This document shows positions 1 to 7,186 of a stretch of 28,831 bases of DNA, one piece after another. This DNA is from M55B174 sp964618065 (GTDB taxonomy: Bacteria; Patescibacteriota; Minisyncoccia; CAIUEV01; JAHKAQ01), in contig CAZTZK010000041.1 in assembly GCA_964618065.1 (NCBI GenBank), positions 1 through 28,831 of the forward strand, given 5' to 3'. The translations under genes and the position numbers were made by a program. The notes beneath the pieces were generated by a model that was not told the origin of the DNA, searched no databases, and was given only the letters and a program-made list of their open reading frames with translations. How positions within the stretch are numbered: position 1 is the first letter of the stretch; each line of letters opens with the position of its first letter.

Positions 1-230
1 GATGCTCAAGATTGATGGATAAATATAATGCCGTTGCTTTGTTTTCTGGTGATGCTGATTTTGTTAGTTTAATAAGATTTTTAAGAAAAAGAGGGAATAG
101 TAAGAAAGTTATTTTATTTAAAGGTGGGCACATTGTTAGGGATTTGCGTGAGGCAAGTGATAGAGTGATTAATGCTCAGTTGATTAAAAGATATATTACT
201 AAAATAGACAAACAAAAACCTGGCAATTAG
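1..230 (+). CDS. NYN (LabA/DUF88-like) domain protein, C-terminal part, possibly frameshifted
   Basis: This is the end of a gene that begins before the window. The visible protein has the pattern AVALFSGDADFVSLIRFLR followed by a glycine-rich strand and a segment resembling RDLREASD. That matches the second half of NYN domains (PIN-like, metal-dependent RNases of the LabA/DUF88 group), where the SGD.DF aspartates belong to the acidic active site. The frame is open from base 3 and gives CSRLMDKYN. The other frame, from base 1, reads DAQD and then hits TGA at 13-15. DAQD followed by LMDKYN is what the family usually shows just before this strand, so one T may be missing near base 12 and the gene may be broken. 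The stop codon is part of the terminator hairpin that follows. The family call is fairly secure; the frameshift rests on four codons. Confidence 0.7.
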   Translation, partial: CSRLMDKYNAVALFSGDADFVSLIRFLRKRGNSKKVILFKGGHIVRDLREASDRVINAQLIKRYITKIDKQKPGN

Positions 231-241
231 CCAGGTTTTTG
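214..241 (+). terminator. Rho-independent terminator after the NYN gene
   Basis: Bases 214-224 and 230-240 form an 11-bp stem (core CCTGGC/GCCAGG) with a 5-nt loop. The right arm ends in five T residues. The TAG stop at 228-230 lies inside the hairpin, so translation ends within the terminator. Confidence 0.85.
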
Positions 242-400
242 TGAATTGGTAACCCGTATCCACGGGCAGGTACTGTTACTGTATAATAAGATTTTTTTTG
301 TTGCAACTGTGCATAATTGTTTTTAGGAACTAATTTTATAATAGTTATTAGCTAATGGCTTGATTAAGGTCTGTTTTTTTGGCAATATTCTTTTGTATTT
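241..400. other. Intergenic spacer with one small hairpin
   Basis: AT-rich spacer between the NYN terminator and the first tRNA-Glu remnant. A 5-bp hairpin with a 4-nt loop at 253-266 (CCCGT ATCC ACGGG) has the same loop as the first hairpin in the insert at 10686-10703, so it may be a decayed relative of the double-hairpin sequences. I see no open frame with coding character and no well-spaced promoter. Confidence 0.35.
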
Positions 401-495
401 GGCCCTATTCCGTCTCCGGCGGACCGAGAGCGTCTAGTGGTTAGGACATCAGGTTTTTCCGCCTTTGGCGGACCCGCCGAAGGCGGGCATCCTGG
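401..495 (+). pseudogene. tRNA-Glu 5'-half remnant with two hairpin insertions
   Basis: Bases 401-408 match the acceptor start of the intact tRNA-Glu at 768, and 431-457 match its D arm and the 5' side of its anticodon arm base for base. Bases 488-494 match the 3' side of the anticodon loop and stem. Two extra segments interrupt the match. One is 22 nt at 409-430, beginning with a 15-nt hairpin (TCCGTC TCC GGCGGA). The other is 30 nt at 458-487, inside the anticodon. The match ends at 494 and the GIY-YIG reading frame follows at once. No T arm or 3' acceptor strand remains, so this cannot be a working tRNA. Confidence 0.8.
458..487 (+). repeat. Double-hairpin element in an anticodon loop (copy 1)
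   Basis: Two adjacent 15-nt hairpins, each with a 6-bp stem and 3-nt loop: TCCGCC TTT GGCGGA (458-472) and CCCGCC GAA GGCGGG (473-487). They lie between the bases corresponding to T802 and C803 of the intact tRNA, that is between the second and third anticodon bases. The GC content is far above that of the surroundings. Removing exactly 30 nt restores the tRNA-Glu sequence. Confidence 0.8.
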
Positions 496-503
496 TAATA
501 GAA

Positions 504-761
504 ATGTTTTATGTTTATGTTCTAAAAAGTAAAAAAGATGGTTTTCTTTATACTGGGTATACGAAGGATCTTCGCAAAAGATTTTCCGAGCATAATGCCG
601 GAAAAACCAAATCTATAAAGCATAGAATTCCTTTTAAATTAGTGTATTATGAAGCCTATCTTGATAAGACAGATGCTTGAAAAAGAGAATTAGAGTTAAA
701 AAATAAGTGTCAGCAGAGAGAGCTTCTTATGGACAGAACAAGAAACTCTTTGTTAGTTTAG
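504..761 (+). pseudogene. GIY-YIG nuclease (URI/UPF0213-like) interrupted by in-frame TGA
   Basis: The protein starts MFYVYVLKSKKDGFLYTGYT, with the paired YVYVL and LYTGYT strands of the GIY-YIG fold. It continues with TKDLRKRFSEHN (catalytic Arg helix) and a KLVYYEAYLDKTDA strand carrying the expected Glu, so the single-domain nuclease core is present. A TGA at 678-680 follows residue 58. The same frame continues for 26 codons to TAG at 759-761, beginning KRELELKNK and ending MDRTRNSLLV, which resembles the normal C-terminal helix of the family (usually DARKRE..LK....I..SL). A CGA to TGA change would explain it. A longer start at 465 reads through the hairpin remnant and is unlikely to be real. 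The gene sits between a tRNA-Glu remnant and the intact tRNA-Glu, 6 nt from the latter. It is probably a pseudogene, or else a 58-residue truncated protein. Confidence 0.8.
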
Positions 762-767
762 TCCAAT

Positions 768-839
768 GGCCCTATCGTCTAGTGGTTAGGACATCAGGTT
801 TTCATCCTGAAAACAGGGGTTCGATTCCCCTTAGGGCTA
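768..839 (+). tRNA. tRNA-Glu (anticodon TTC)
   Basis: A complete cloverleaf can be drawn: acceptor 768-774 with 832-838 (first pair G-U), D stem 777-780/789-792, anticodon stem 794-798/806-810 with loop TTTTCAT and anticodon TTC at 801-803, a 4-nt variable loop, T stem 815-819/827-831 with loop TTCGATT, and discriminator A839. CCA is not encoded. The D-arm sequence GTCTAGTGGTTAGGAC is typical of bacterial tRNA-Glu. The 3' end is the likely integration site of the island to its right. Confidence 0.97.
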
Positions 840-842
840 CAA
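824..842 (+). repeat. Putative left attachment repeat (tRNA-Glu 3' end)
   Basis: These 19 bases, the end of the T loop through the 3' end of tRNA-Glu plus three following bases, occur again exactly at 10723-10741. A repeat of a tRNA 3' end at the far side of an accessory segment is what site-specific integration at a tRNA leaves behind. Confidence 0.65.
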
Positions 843-861
843 ATATAAACTCAAAATTAAA

Positions 862-930
862 TTAGGACATCAGGTTTTTCAGCCGGAGGCTGACCAACCT
901 CTGGTTGGCATCCTGAAAACAGGGGCTTCG
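862..930 (+). pseudogene. tRNA-Glu middle fragment with double-hairpin insertion
   Basis: Starting 22 nt after the intact tRNA, bases 862-878 repeat its D-arm 3' side and anticodon 5' side, and 909-925 repeat the anticodon 3' side, variable loop and start of the T stem. The two parts are separated by a 30-nt double hairpin (879-908). The T loop then reads CTTCG, with one extra C, and the match is lost. No acceptor stem is present on either side, so it is not functional. Confidence 0.8.
879..908 (+). repeat. Double-hairpin element in an anticodon loop (copy 2)
   Basis: Two adjacent 15-nt hairpins with 6-bp stems and 3-nt loops: TCAGCC GGA GGCTGA (879-893) and CCAACC TCT GGTTGG (894-908). The architecture, length and insertion point (between anticodon bases 2 and 3) are the same as in the element at 458-487, but the sequence differs, with compensating changes that keep the stems paired. 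Confidence 0.8.
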
Positions 931-1013
931 CTAATTTTCTCTGTAACGAAAATGTCAGCAAGCTCTTCTATGTCCTTCTTGGCTGACTTCCGTATTTTAT
1001 TAACCAAATTCAT
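879..1013 (-). CDS. Possible truncated small ORF (44 aa)
   Basis: An ATG at 1011-1013 opens a frame starting MNLVNKIRKSAKKDIEELAD, which looks like real coding sequence for about 28 residues. It then runs into the reverse strand of the tRNA-Glu remnant and stops at TGA inside the double hairpin. It may be the start of a gene whose remainder was lost when the tRNA fragment arrived. No clear ribosome binding site is visible and I recognise no family. Treat it as a gene remnant at best. Confidence 0.25.
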   Translation of the reverse strand: MNLVNKIRKSAKKDIEELADIFVTEKISEAPVFRMPTRGWSASG

Positions 1014-1075
1014 TTTATTATTTTTATTATCTTTCCCCAGCTAAAACTTTTTTAATATCTCCTTCGCTATGTTTG

Positions 1076-1369
1076 TTAGTAATTCATTATCTTCATTGAG
1101 TTTATTGTCTCAGACTTTCTAGCGTAATGGCTACCCCTTACGGCATAGAGAATAATCCCGCTTAGATATTTACTAATACGCTTCTGTTCTTCTTTGAAGA
1201 CAACCTTCCCCTTATACTCTGGTGTTGGTCTCTTCAAATAAATCTTCTCCCACCGCCTGCATTCGTCAACTGTGAATTTATCATACTGGTCATTATACTC
1301 AGCGTCGTTTCTGAGGTGTTTGATGCTTTTAATTCTCAAACCTTTATTATCAATAAATATTTTTTCCAC
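1076..1369 (-). CDS. Hypothetical protein downstream of res, possibly frameshifted
   Basis: A 97-residue frame begins with GTG, 28 nt after the res stop and in the same direction. The middle (QYDKFTVDECRRWEKIYLKR and RPTPEYKGKVVFKEEQKR) looks like protein-coding sequence, but I recognise no domain. The last dozen residues look less convincing. Another minus-strand frame at 1041-1109 reads DNKLNEDNELLTNIAKEILKKF and stop, which looks like a natural C-terminus, so a frameshift near 1110 may have cut the real gene. As the last gene after mod and res it could be a small accessory protein of the restriction system or a decaying passenger. Confidence 0.4.
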   Translation of the reverse strand: MEKIFIDNKGLRIKSIKHLRNDAEYNDQYDKFTVDECRRWEKIYLKRPTPEYKGKVVFKEEQKRISKYLSGIILYAVRGSHYARKSETINSMKIMNY

Positions 1370-1397
1370 ACATAAAATGGTCCTCGCTGAAACTGCA

Positions 1398-4388
1398 TTA
1401 TATTTGACCCCTGTACCTGTAGAGATCTCCTATTTTTAATACGCTCCTATTTTCCAACCAACTGATATCCTTTTCTCTTGACCCTTTCTCCTGATTTTCT
1501 CGAACAAACAGATATCTCCATTCCTCTTTGTTAGAGTCTGCTTCCGTAAGCATCGAGGCATATTTTTCTCCTCGTTCTTTTTTTGCTTTATCTCTTTCAT
1601 CCATCCTGCCTTTGACTTCAACAATATAATTTATAAACCTTTTAGTTTCTAACGCACGGACAAGAAAATCAGGAAAATAATTGACATAAAATCCTTGCCA
1701 CAGATATTCAAAATTATATCCCACCCCTTTTTGGTGGTTATAGATCCAGCCGGACACATCCTCACAACCATCTAGTATTTGAGCAAAGCGAAGTTCATCA
1801 TTATTACCCATACACTGTTTATTAAAACCAGATTTATTCGGCCCATCGAGTGCATTTTCATAAATTGCTTGAAATGGTTCGATACTTCGGCTTTCAATAA
1901 CTTCAAAACTGTCAGTTGAGGGTCTTTCTTGAGTTCTGAGGCCATTTATAAATTTTATTAACTCCCCTTTAACGTCTGACATCACATCATCATTGAAAAT
2001 GTTTTTTTTAACTATTCTATCTATTTTCTCATCGACCTCATCAAGTCTTAGAGATGTTCCAGCCGGTAGCTCAAAAACTTTCTTCTCTAAAAATCTCTTA
2101 ACCACATCTAAAACTCTCAACTTATCTGAATAAGATAAGCGCAACTCATTAAGAAGAGGCCTTACATAACCAGAAATTAATAATCTATCTAGACCAAAAT
2201 AACTTGCGGACTGCTCAAATTCAAATTCGAGTCCTTTTTCTATTTCTTTTTCAAACTGGGTTTTAATTTTCAATTTATCAGCTGTTTCTACCCACTTATA
2301 TTTTCTAGACATTTCGGGTAAATCTTTCTCCTTGAAATTGTCATGCCAAGTTTTAACATTTTCAACCAAACCTAAAAACTTGATCATCCGAACATTCCTT
2401 TCTTTCCTTACGTCAGGATCAGGTAATGGATTTACTACTGTGTAAACAGGAGGCTCTTTTTCTCCAGTATCTATTTCGTCAACAATGTCATCAATCTCAT
2501 CAATTATGGCTTTAAAAGAAGGATGCTCTATTATGAACAGACTTTCGGGTTTGGAATAAATCGCTCCTTCATCATCCATCTCTGGCTGATGCATTTTCCG
2601 CAAACCACGCCCCAAAGTCTGTTCAGCTAATGTTCTTGAATCGCAAGGGCGAAGAGGTACAATCGTTTTCACATTCCTTACATCCCAACCTTCTTTAAGC
2701 ATTAGCACAGCCACTATCACGTTATATGGATTCTCAATTTTCCTCCCCTTCAGTCGCGGATCTTTTATATAATCTTTGTCTATCGCGTGAACAAGCGCTC
2801 TTACTTTCTCCCAATCTTTATCGTTATTCAATTCTTTTTGACCAATATGGATTTGTACAACTGTTGACTTCCCATTTTTAACGAACAAGGTTCTTTTTGT
2901 ATCCTTATCGTAAAAACCTTTTACTGGCAAATCTTCTTTTTCTAAATCCTTTCCCTCATCATCAATTTCTTGATATTTAAGATAATTATAAATTTGAGTT
3001 GCTTCTTTTTTATCATTACATAGAATAAAGAGAACCTGCTTCCTCTTGTCTCCTTCCCAATCAAACTTTTTTTGGTTTTCTTGCCATCTTTTTATTCCAG
3101 TCCGCAATAAATTCTCATATTTTTCCCAAGCGCATAATTTTTCATTGTTTATAATTCCACGTGCCTCATCGCCCTCAAAAACTTTTACTTTTTCCAATTT
3201 AGGAAGCTTAATGATACCATCTTTTTTAGCCTCGCCAAGAGTATATAAATCAACAGTGTGTTTAAATAAATCCATCCATCTAAATCTTATTTCTTCTTTG
3301 TCTTTTTCTCTTTTCTTGTGTGATCCTTTTTCCTCAAAAAGAGTAGCCGAGAGATCAACCTGCAATCCAACTTTACACAAAGCATCTATATTTCTTATTG
3401 AACGTATCCAACCAAGTTCTTCAGTAGCTTTCTTTTCGACCGCTCCAATTTCTTTTTTGTTCTTTATTTTCTTTTCATACTCTTTGTGTTTTTCTTCATC
3501 ATGCACATGGTGGGCCTCGTCATTTATTACCAAAACATTTCTTGAATCCTTAAAACTTTCTATTAATGCTCTTTTCTGATTCTCGAGTTTTTTAGGCATT
3601 ACAGTTTCAAATAAAGAAAGTTCGCTAGACACACTTTCTCCATCTTCTTCAGCTTCGCTTTCACCCTCTTTAAAAAACTTATGAATGTTAGATACTAAAA
3701 GCATACCGTCTTCCGAATTTAGTGTGCTTGGTACAGTAGCCGGTGAATAAACTTTTAAATTCCAGTACTTCTCAAGTTCTTTTGGAATTATTGGATCACT
3801 ATGAAAAACATCCGGCCTATCATCAGTCGGTGCAAAGTCTTCAAGAAGCCGATCAAGAACAAACAGGTTCGGTGCAATTAAAACACTATGTCTGCCAATC
3901 CCGAGATGTTTATCTCCCTCAATAACCGCATTCAAATAACTCCATGCAAAAATAAGGCTCATTATTTTTGTCTTTCCTGATCCCGTGGCGAGTTGCGCAC
4001 CAAGCTTTGACCACGAGTCCCTTTGCGGAATCACTTCAAAATCAATTATTTTAGATAAATCCTCTCTCCGACGTACTCCGCAAACTTCATATAAATATAT
4101 AAATGTCTCAATAGTGCGTCTTTGATGGGGCCAGTATTTAAAGCGGTAATTTTTTCCATTTCTATCTTTTAGCTCGTGCGGAAATGGCCTAAACCAATAC
4201 CGAAGCAAAAGTTCTGTTGTTTCAGAAATCTCTTTTTCAAACGGAAGAACTGGCTTATATTTAGCCGGTTCTCTAGGAAATGGATTTTTGGCATTTGGTA
4301 ATCTAAAACCTCGCCAAGCGTCAACTTGCTCGCGAATTTTTGAAATAACAATTTTTTGTGGTGGCAATTTTTCTTCTTGATCTGCCAT
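1398..4388 (-). CDS. res: Type III restriction enzyme Res subunit (helicase-nuclease)
   Basis: This 996-residue protein has the size and motif order of type III Res subunits. A superfamily 2 helicase core occupies roughly residues 85-600: Walker A ATGSGKT at 134-140, DEAH at 290-293, SAT at 347-349, a KEGWDVRNVKTIVPLR segment at 565-580 and the arginine-finger motif AEQTLGRGLRKM at 588-599. A PD-(D/E)xK nuclease follows near the C-terminus, with PDF at 906-908 and EVKG at 924-927, where D907, E924 and K926 would bind metal. All catalytic motifs look intact. Type III enzymes cut DNA after ATP-driven communication between two head-to-head unmethylated sites and need the Mod partner for recognition. 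The start ATG lies 1 nt after the mod stop, so the two are translationally coupled. The motif set and the partner gene together make the call firm. Confidence 0.93.
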   Translation of the reverse strand: MADQEEKLPPQKIVISKIREQVDAWRGFRLPNAKNPFPREPAKYKPVLPFEKEISETTELLLRYWFRPFPHELKDRNGKNYRFKYWPHQRRTIETFIYLYEVCGVRRREDLSKIIDFEVIPQRDSWSKLGAQLATGSGKTKIMSLIFAWSYLNAVIEGDKHLGIGRHSVLIAPNLFVLDRLLEDFAPTDDRPDVFHSDPIIPKELEKYWNLKVYSPATVPSTLNSEDGMLLVSNIHKFFKEGESEAEEDGESVSSELSLFETVMPKKLENQKRALIESFKDSRNVLVINDEAHHVHDEEKHKEYEKKIKNKKEIGAVEKKATEELGWIRSIRNIDALCKVGLQVDLSATLFEEKGSHKKREKDKEEIRFRWMDLFKHTVDLYTLGEAKKDGIIKLPKLEKVKVFEGDEARGIINNEKLCAWEKYENLLRTGIKRWQENQKKFDWEGDKRKQVLFILCNDKKEATQIYNYLKYQEIDDEGKDLEKEDLPVKGFYDKDTKRTLFVKNGKSTVVQIHIGQKELNNDKDWEKVRALVHAIDKDYIKDPRLKGRKIENPYNVIVAVLMLKEGWDVRNVKTIVPLRPCDSRTLAEQTLGRGLRKMHQPEMDDEGAIYSKPESLFIIEHPSFKAIIDEIDDIVDEIDTGEKEPPVYTVVNPLPDPDVRKERNVRMIKFLGLVENVKTWHDNFKEKDLPEMSRKYKWVETADKLKIKTQFEKEIEKGLEFEFEQSASYFGLDRLLISGYVRPLLNELRLSYSDKLRVLDVVKRFLEKKVFELPAGTSLRLDEVDEKIDRIVKKNIFNDDVMSDVKGELIKFINGLRTQERPSTDSFEVIESRSIEPFQAIYENALDGPNKSGFNKQCMGNNDELRFAQILDGCEDVSGWIYNHQKGVGYNFEYLWQGFYVNYFPDFLVRALETKRFINYIVEVKGRMDERDKAKKERGEKYASMLTEADSNKEEWRYLFVRENQEKGSREKDISWLENRSVLKIGDLYRYRGQI

Positions 4389-4389
4389 A

Positions 4390-6432
4390 TCATTTCTTAA
4401 TAATAACTTTTACAGTAACTATGCCATCATTACCAAAAACGTCCGTTACTTTTACGGCAATCATATATTCACCTAGCTTCTCATAAGTATGAAATGCTTT
4501 AAAAACTAAATCCTCAATTATTTTTTTACCCTTTTTCTTTCTAAATGACTGCCATTCATTTTCAAATACCTCTTCCTTGAGCTCGTCTTTTAGATTTTCA
4601 TAATCCCAATCAATCGCCCAAAAATCCACAAAACTTTGCCAGCTTTTTTCTTTTTCAAGCCATTTTTTGAGTTCTTCTCGTCTTTCTGGTTTTTGGCTTT
4701 CTAGAAAACTCTCGGCATCAACTTCCACACCTGCAAGCTCAATCATTGTCTCTTTACTATCAACCACTTTATTTATTTTTACCGTTAATGGCGCAAAAAA
4801 TGCTAAGTTTGGCATCTCGCCAACTTTTTTCGGATCTTTTACTCCTTGTTTGATAAGCTCTAATCTCTTTTTCATTTCTTCAATGGCACTCGCCGGAATA
4901 ATACGGGTAGTTATCTGTACACCAAACTTCTCTTTTGCCTTTTCAACTGCCTTATTTAGATGAGCTGTAAAGTCAGCAGAGAGTACATAGCATTTTTTAA
5001 ATTCAGACCCTTTTACCTCTTCGGCAATTGCTAAAATCTGATCTGCGATTAATGGTTGTGAAAGAGGGCCGACATGAATCCATATACCCCGCTTTTTGCC
5101 ATGCAGAAGTTTCGAATATGGCGAATATTCACCGCCAAAAAGCTCGATAATCGCTTGTCTATACGCATCAGCTTGCTTGCTGGTCTGAATTGAATCCCAT
5201 TTAACCCCGCGCTGGTAATAACCCATATTTTCAACCGTAAATGGTCGGACTTTATAAACTCCTTCTTCTTTTTTTTCTTTCGACTTGCCGTTTAGCTCAA
5301 TTAACCTTTTCCGTGCTGTATGAATAGCAAATTTGGAATTATCAATACCGATCCATGAATAATCTAATTCTTCTGCTAACCGTTCTGTTGCCACACAGGT
5401 TGTCCCCGATCCTACAAACGCATCTAGTACAATCCCACCTCTAGGACAAGAAGTTTTAATAATTCTCTTTAAAAGATCGGTAGATTTTTGAGTTGGATAA
5501 CCCGTTCTCTCTAATCCGCTTGGATTTACCTGGAATACTTGGGCACCTTTTACATCCAACCACGACCACACATCATCAATTGGTCTCGCTTTATCCGCAT
5601 AATACCTTGTTTTCATCCCGGAACCACCCAGAACATAATTTCTTCCATCTAAATCTTTCAGTTTATATCTGCCAGGATCGGTAGTGGGGAGATACATTTT
5701 ATTAAAAAAGGGAGTATTAGTTTTTGAGTACTTTAATATGCTATCATGCTTCTTTCCGAATGTTTTTTCTGGTTTTGTTCCTTGTTGATAGTGCCAAATG
5801 ATTTCATTTTGAAAAATATTATAATTAAAAATTTCATCCATCAAGACTTTAACGTAATGTACTGTGTGCCAATCTAGATGTACATAAATAGAGCCTGTCG
5901 GTGACAAAAGTTCTTTCATCAATTCTAATCGTTCCCGTATCATTTGCAGAAAACTATCCAACCCGTTCTGCCAAGTATCTTTATAAGCAATAGTTTCTAT
6001 GATTGTAGGTTCTTTTACAGAAACAACTCCCTCTTCTTTGTTAATATCAATATCAACTGCATTTTGCGTTACAAAATCATCCTGCACCATAAAGGGAGGA
6101 TCAATATAAATAAGATCAACTTTGTTACGATATTTATATTCGCTACTGACCGGATCTTTTTCATCTAGTAGGGTTTTAAGCGCAACTAAATTATCGTTAG
6201 TCCATATTAAACGATTCCTTGGCAAACCATCTGCCTTCTTAACCTTTCCTGTCCCAAGCTCTCCTTCTTCAAATAACTTATTTTCTTGTTCGCCTTTCCT
6301 TGGTGCCACCACTTTTTGCGGATATACAATTTCAACAACTTGTGTAGGTACTGCCTCGACAAGTGTTTTCTTATCCATTCCATCGTAAGCCAATCTTGGC
6401 TTTTTCTTTTTTATTTCAATTTCTTTTTTCAT
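4390..6432 (-). CDS. mod: Type III DNA methyltransferase Mod subunit
   Basis: This 680-residue protein is an adenine-type DNA methyltransferase with the beta-class motif order: the catalytic motif DPPF (residues 111-114, in VDLIYIDPPF) comes before the SAM-binding motif DAFVGSGTT (337-345). Between them lies a variable region (about 210-300) expected to contain the target-recognition domain, including IIWHYQQGTKPEKTFGKKHD. Beta-class order with the adjacent res gene is diagnostic of type III systems. Mod recognises an asymmetric site and methylates one strand, protecting the host and directing Res. The C-terminal 280 residues match no domain I can name. They end in a beta-rich stretch (VKVTDVFGNDGIVTVKV) that looks like an Ig-type repeat strand pair. 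No strong Shine-Dalgarno sequence precedes the ATG. The gene is intact. Confidence 0.92.
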   Translation of the reverse strand: MKKEIEIKKKKPRLAYDGMDKKTLVEAVPTQVVEIVYPQKVVAPRKGEQENKLFEEGELGTGKVKKADGLPRNRLIWTNDNLVALKTLLDEKDPVSSEYKYRNKVDLIYIDPPFMVQDDFVTQNAVDIDINKEEGVVSVKEPTIIETIAYKDTWQNGLDSFLQMIRERLELMKELLSPTGSIYVHLDWHTVHYVKVLMDEIFNYNIFQNEIIWHYQQGTKPEKTFGKKHDSILKYSKTNTPFFNKMYLPTTDPGRYKLKDLDGRNYVLGGSGMKTRYYADKARPIDDVWSWLDVKGAQVFQVNPSGLERTGYPTQKSTDLLKRIIKTSCPRGGIVLDAFVGSGTTCVATERLAEELDYSWIGIDNSKFAIHTARKRLIELNGKSKEKKEEGVYKVRPFTVENMGYYQRGVKWDSIQTSKQADAYRQAIIELFGGEYSPYSKLLHGKKRGIWIHVGPLSQPLIADQILAIAEEVKGSEFKKCYVLSADFTAHLNKAVEKAKEKFGVQITTRIIPASAIEEMKKRLELIKQGVKDPKKVGEMPNLAFFAPLTVKINKVVDSKETMIELAGVEVDAESFLESQKPERREELKKWLEKEKSWQSFVDFWAIDWDYENLKDELKEEVFENEWQSFRKKKGKKIIEDLVFKAFHTYEKLGEYMIAVKVTDVFGNDGIVTVKVIIKK

Positions 6433-6898
6433 GGGTTATTTAATTAAATCGCTAATATTCGAATTCATGGCAAACAATTAATTATTCATCCTTTTTCTCT
6501 CTCACTTCACTTCTATTTAACCACTTCTCCCCCATTTAATAAAGTTTTTATTAAAATTTAATGAAGTTTTAATAATTCCTAAAGTACTAAGGAAGATTAT
6601 TTATAGTCTTCCTTGTAGCCTTCATAGCAAAACCATGGTTTTTACGTCATGGCTTTTAATTTTTACGCTCAAATTTTTCAGACGGAAAATCGGAAAATCC
6701 ATGCAACTTTCTAGATTATAAGGATTGCAACGCCTCAGTCTATGATAACTTTTCTTTAACCCCTTCATTCAGCCAAACTCTTTAATCGCTATCATCGTAT
6801 AGTCTGGACGGCATGGATGGAAACGGCATCTTACTCCAAATCTATATAGAATCGGGGGCAAAGTTTTTTTATAAACTCCTAAGACAAAAATTAAAATT
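6433..6898. other. 466-nt AT-rich spacer between mod and the zinc-ribbon gene
   Basis: No gene is convincing here on either strand. The sequence contains a perfect 8-bp inverted repeat with a 10-nt loop at 6589-6614 (AAGGAAGA/TCTTCCTT) and a short palindrome around 6629-6642 centred on CCATGG. The mod promoter should lie in this stretch, but I see no well-spaced -35/-10 pair. A minus-strand frame around 6700-6840 shows protein-like runs broken by several stops, which is about what chance gives at this base composition. Confidence 0.4.
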
Positions 6899-7141
6899 CT
6901 AGACATTGTGGATAATCTTTTCTTTGATTATCGCCTTAGAGCCACAATTAGAACATTTGTTTAAATTTTTAACTTCTTTATCTCTTATAAGCACCGCTGG
7001 AAAGCAACCACTGCAAAACATCATTCCTTTACTTGCATTATGTAACTGATTCGACCTTTTCTCTCTTACCTCTTCTTTGCCAAAATACCACACTTTATTA
7101 CAAGCTTTGCAGATACATTTTGTTCCCTTATTTTTTTTCAT
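6899..7141 (-). CDS. Small zinc-ribbon protein
   Basis: An 80-residue protein with three cysteine clusters: C9, C11 and C14 (KCICKAC), C43 and C46 (CSGC), and C63 and C66 (KCSNC). The last cluster is followed by GSKAIIKEK, as in C-terminal zinc ribbons. The N-terminal TKCICKACNKVWYFGKEE is also ribbon-like, so one or two structural zinc sites are likely. Similar small ribbon proteins of unknown role occur widely in bacteria. It lies inside the island between mod and the membrane protein at 7187, on the same strand, 45 nt downstream of the latter. An AAAGGA sequence touches the ATG, closer than a normal ribosome binding site. A nucleic-acid-binding role is possible but not shown. Confidence 0.65.
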   Translation of the reverse strand: MKKNKGTKCICKACNKVWYFGKEEVREKRSNQLHNASKGMMFCSGCFPAVLIRDKEVKNLNKCSNCGSKAIIKEKIIHNV

Positions 7142-7186
7142 TCCTTTGCAAATATTTATTGGATTAACCTCTTTGAAGCAATTAGT

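Noticed and set aside
458..487. Reading the double hairpin as an ordinary tRNA intron
   Set aside because: The surrounding copy lacks the T arm and 3' acceptor strand, so no functional tRNA could be produced, and 30 nt is too short for a group I or II intron.
465..503. In-frame upstream extension of the GIY-YIG gene
   Set aside because: The added residues are encoded by the double hairpin and tRNA remnant, and the protein family starts at MFYVYVL.
3046..3579. 177-aa plus-strand ORF inside res
   Set aside because: It is the reverse complement of res, low-complexity Phe/Ser-rich, and res shows intact motifs along its whole length.
6640..6840. Possible minus-strand pseudogene between mod and the zinc-ribbon gene
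   Set aside because: Protein-like runs exist but three stops occur in about 57 codons, near chance expectation at this base composition, and no family is recognisable.
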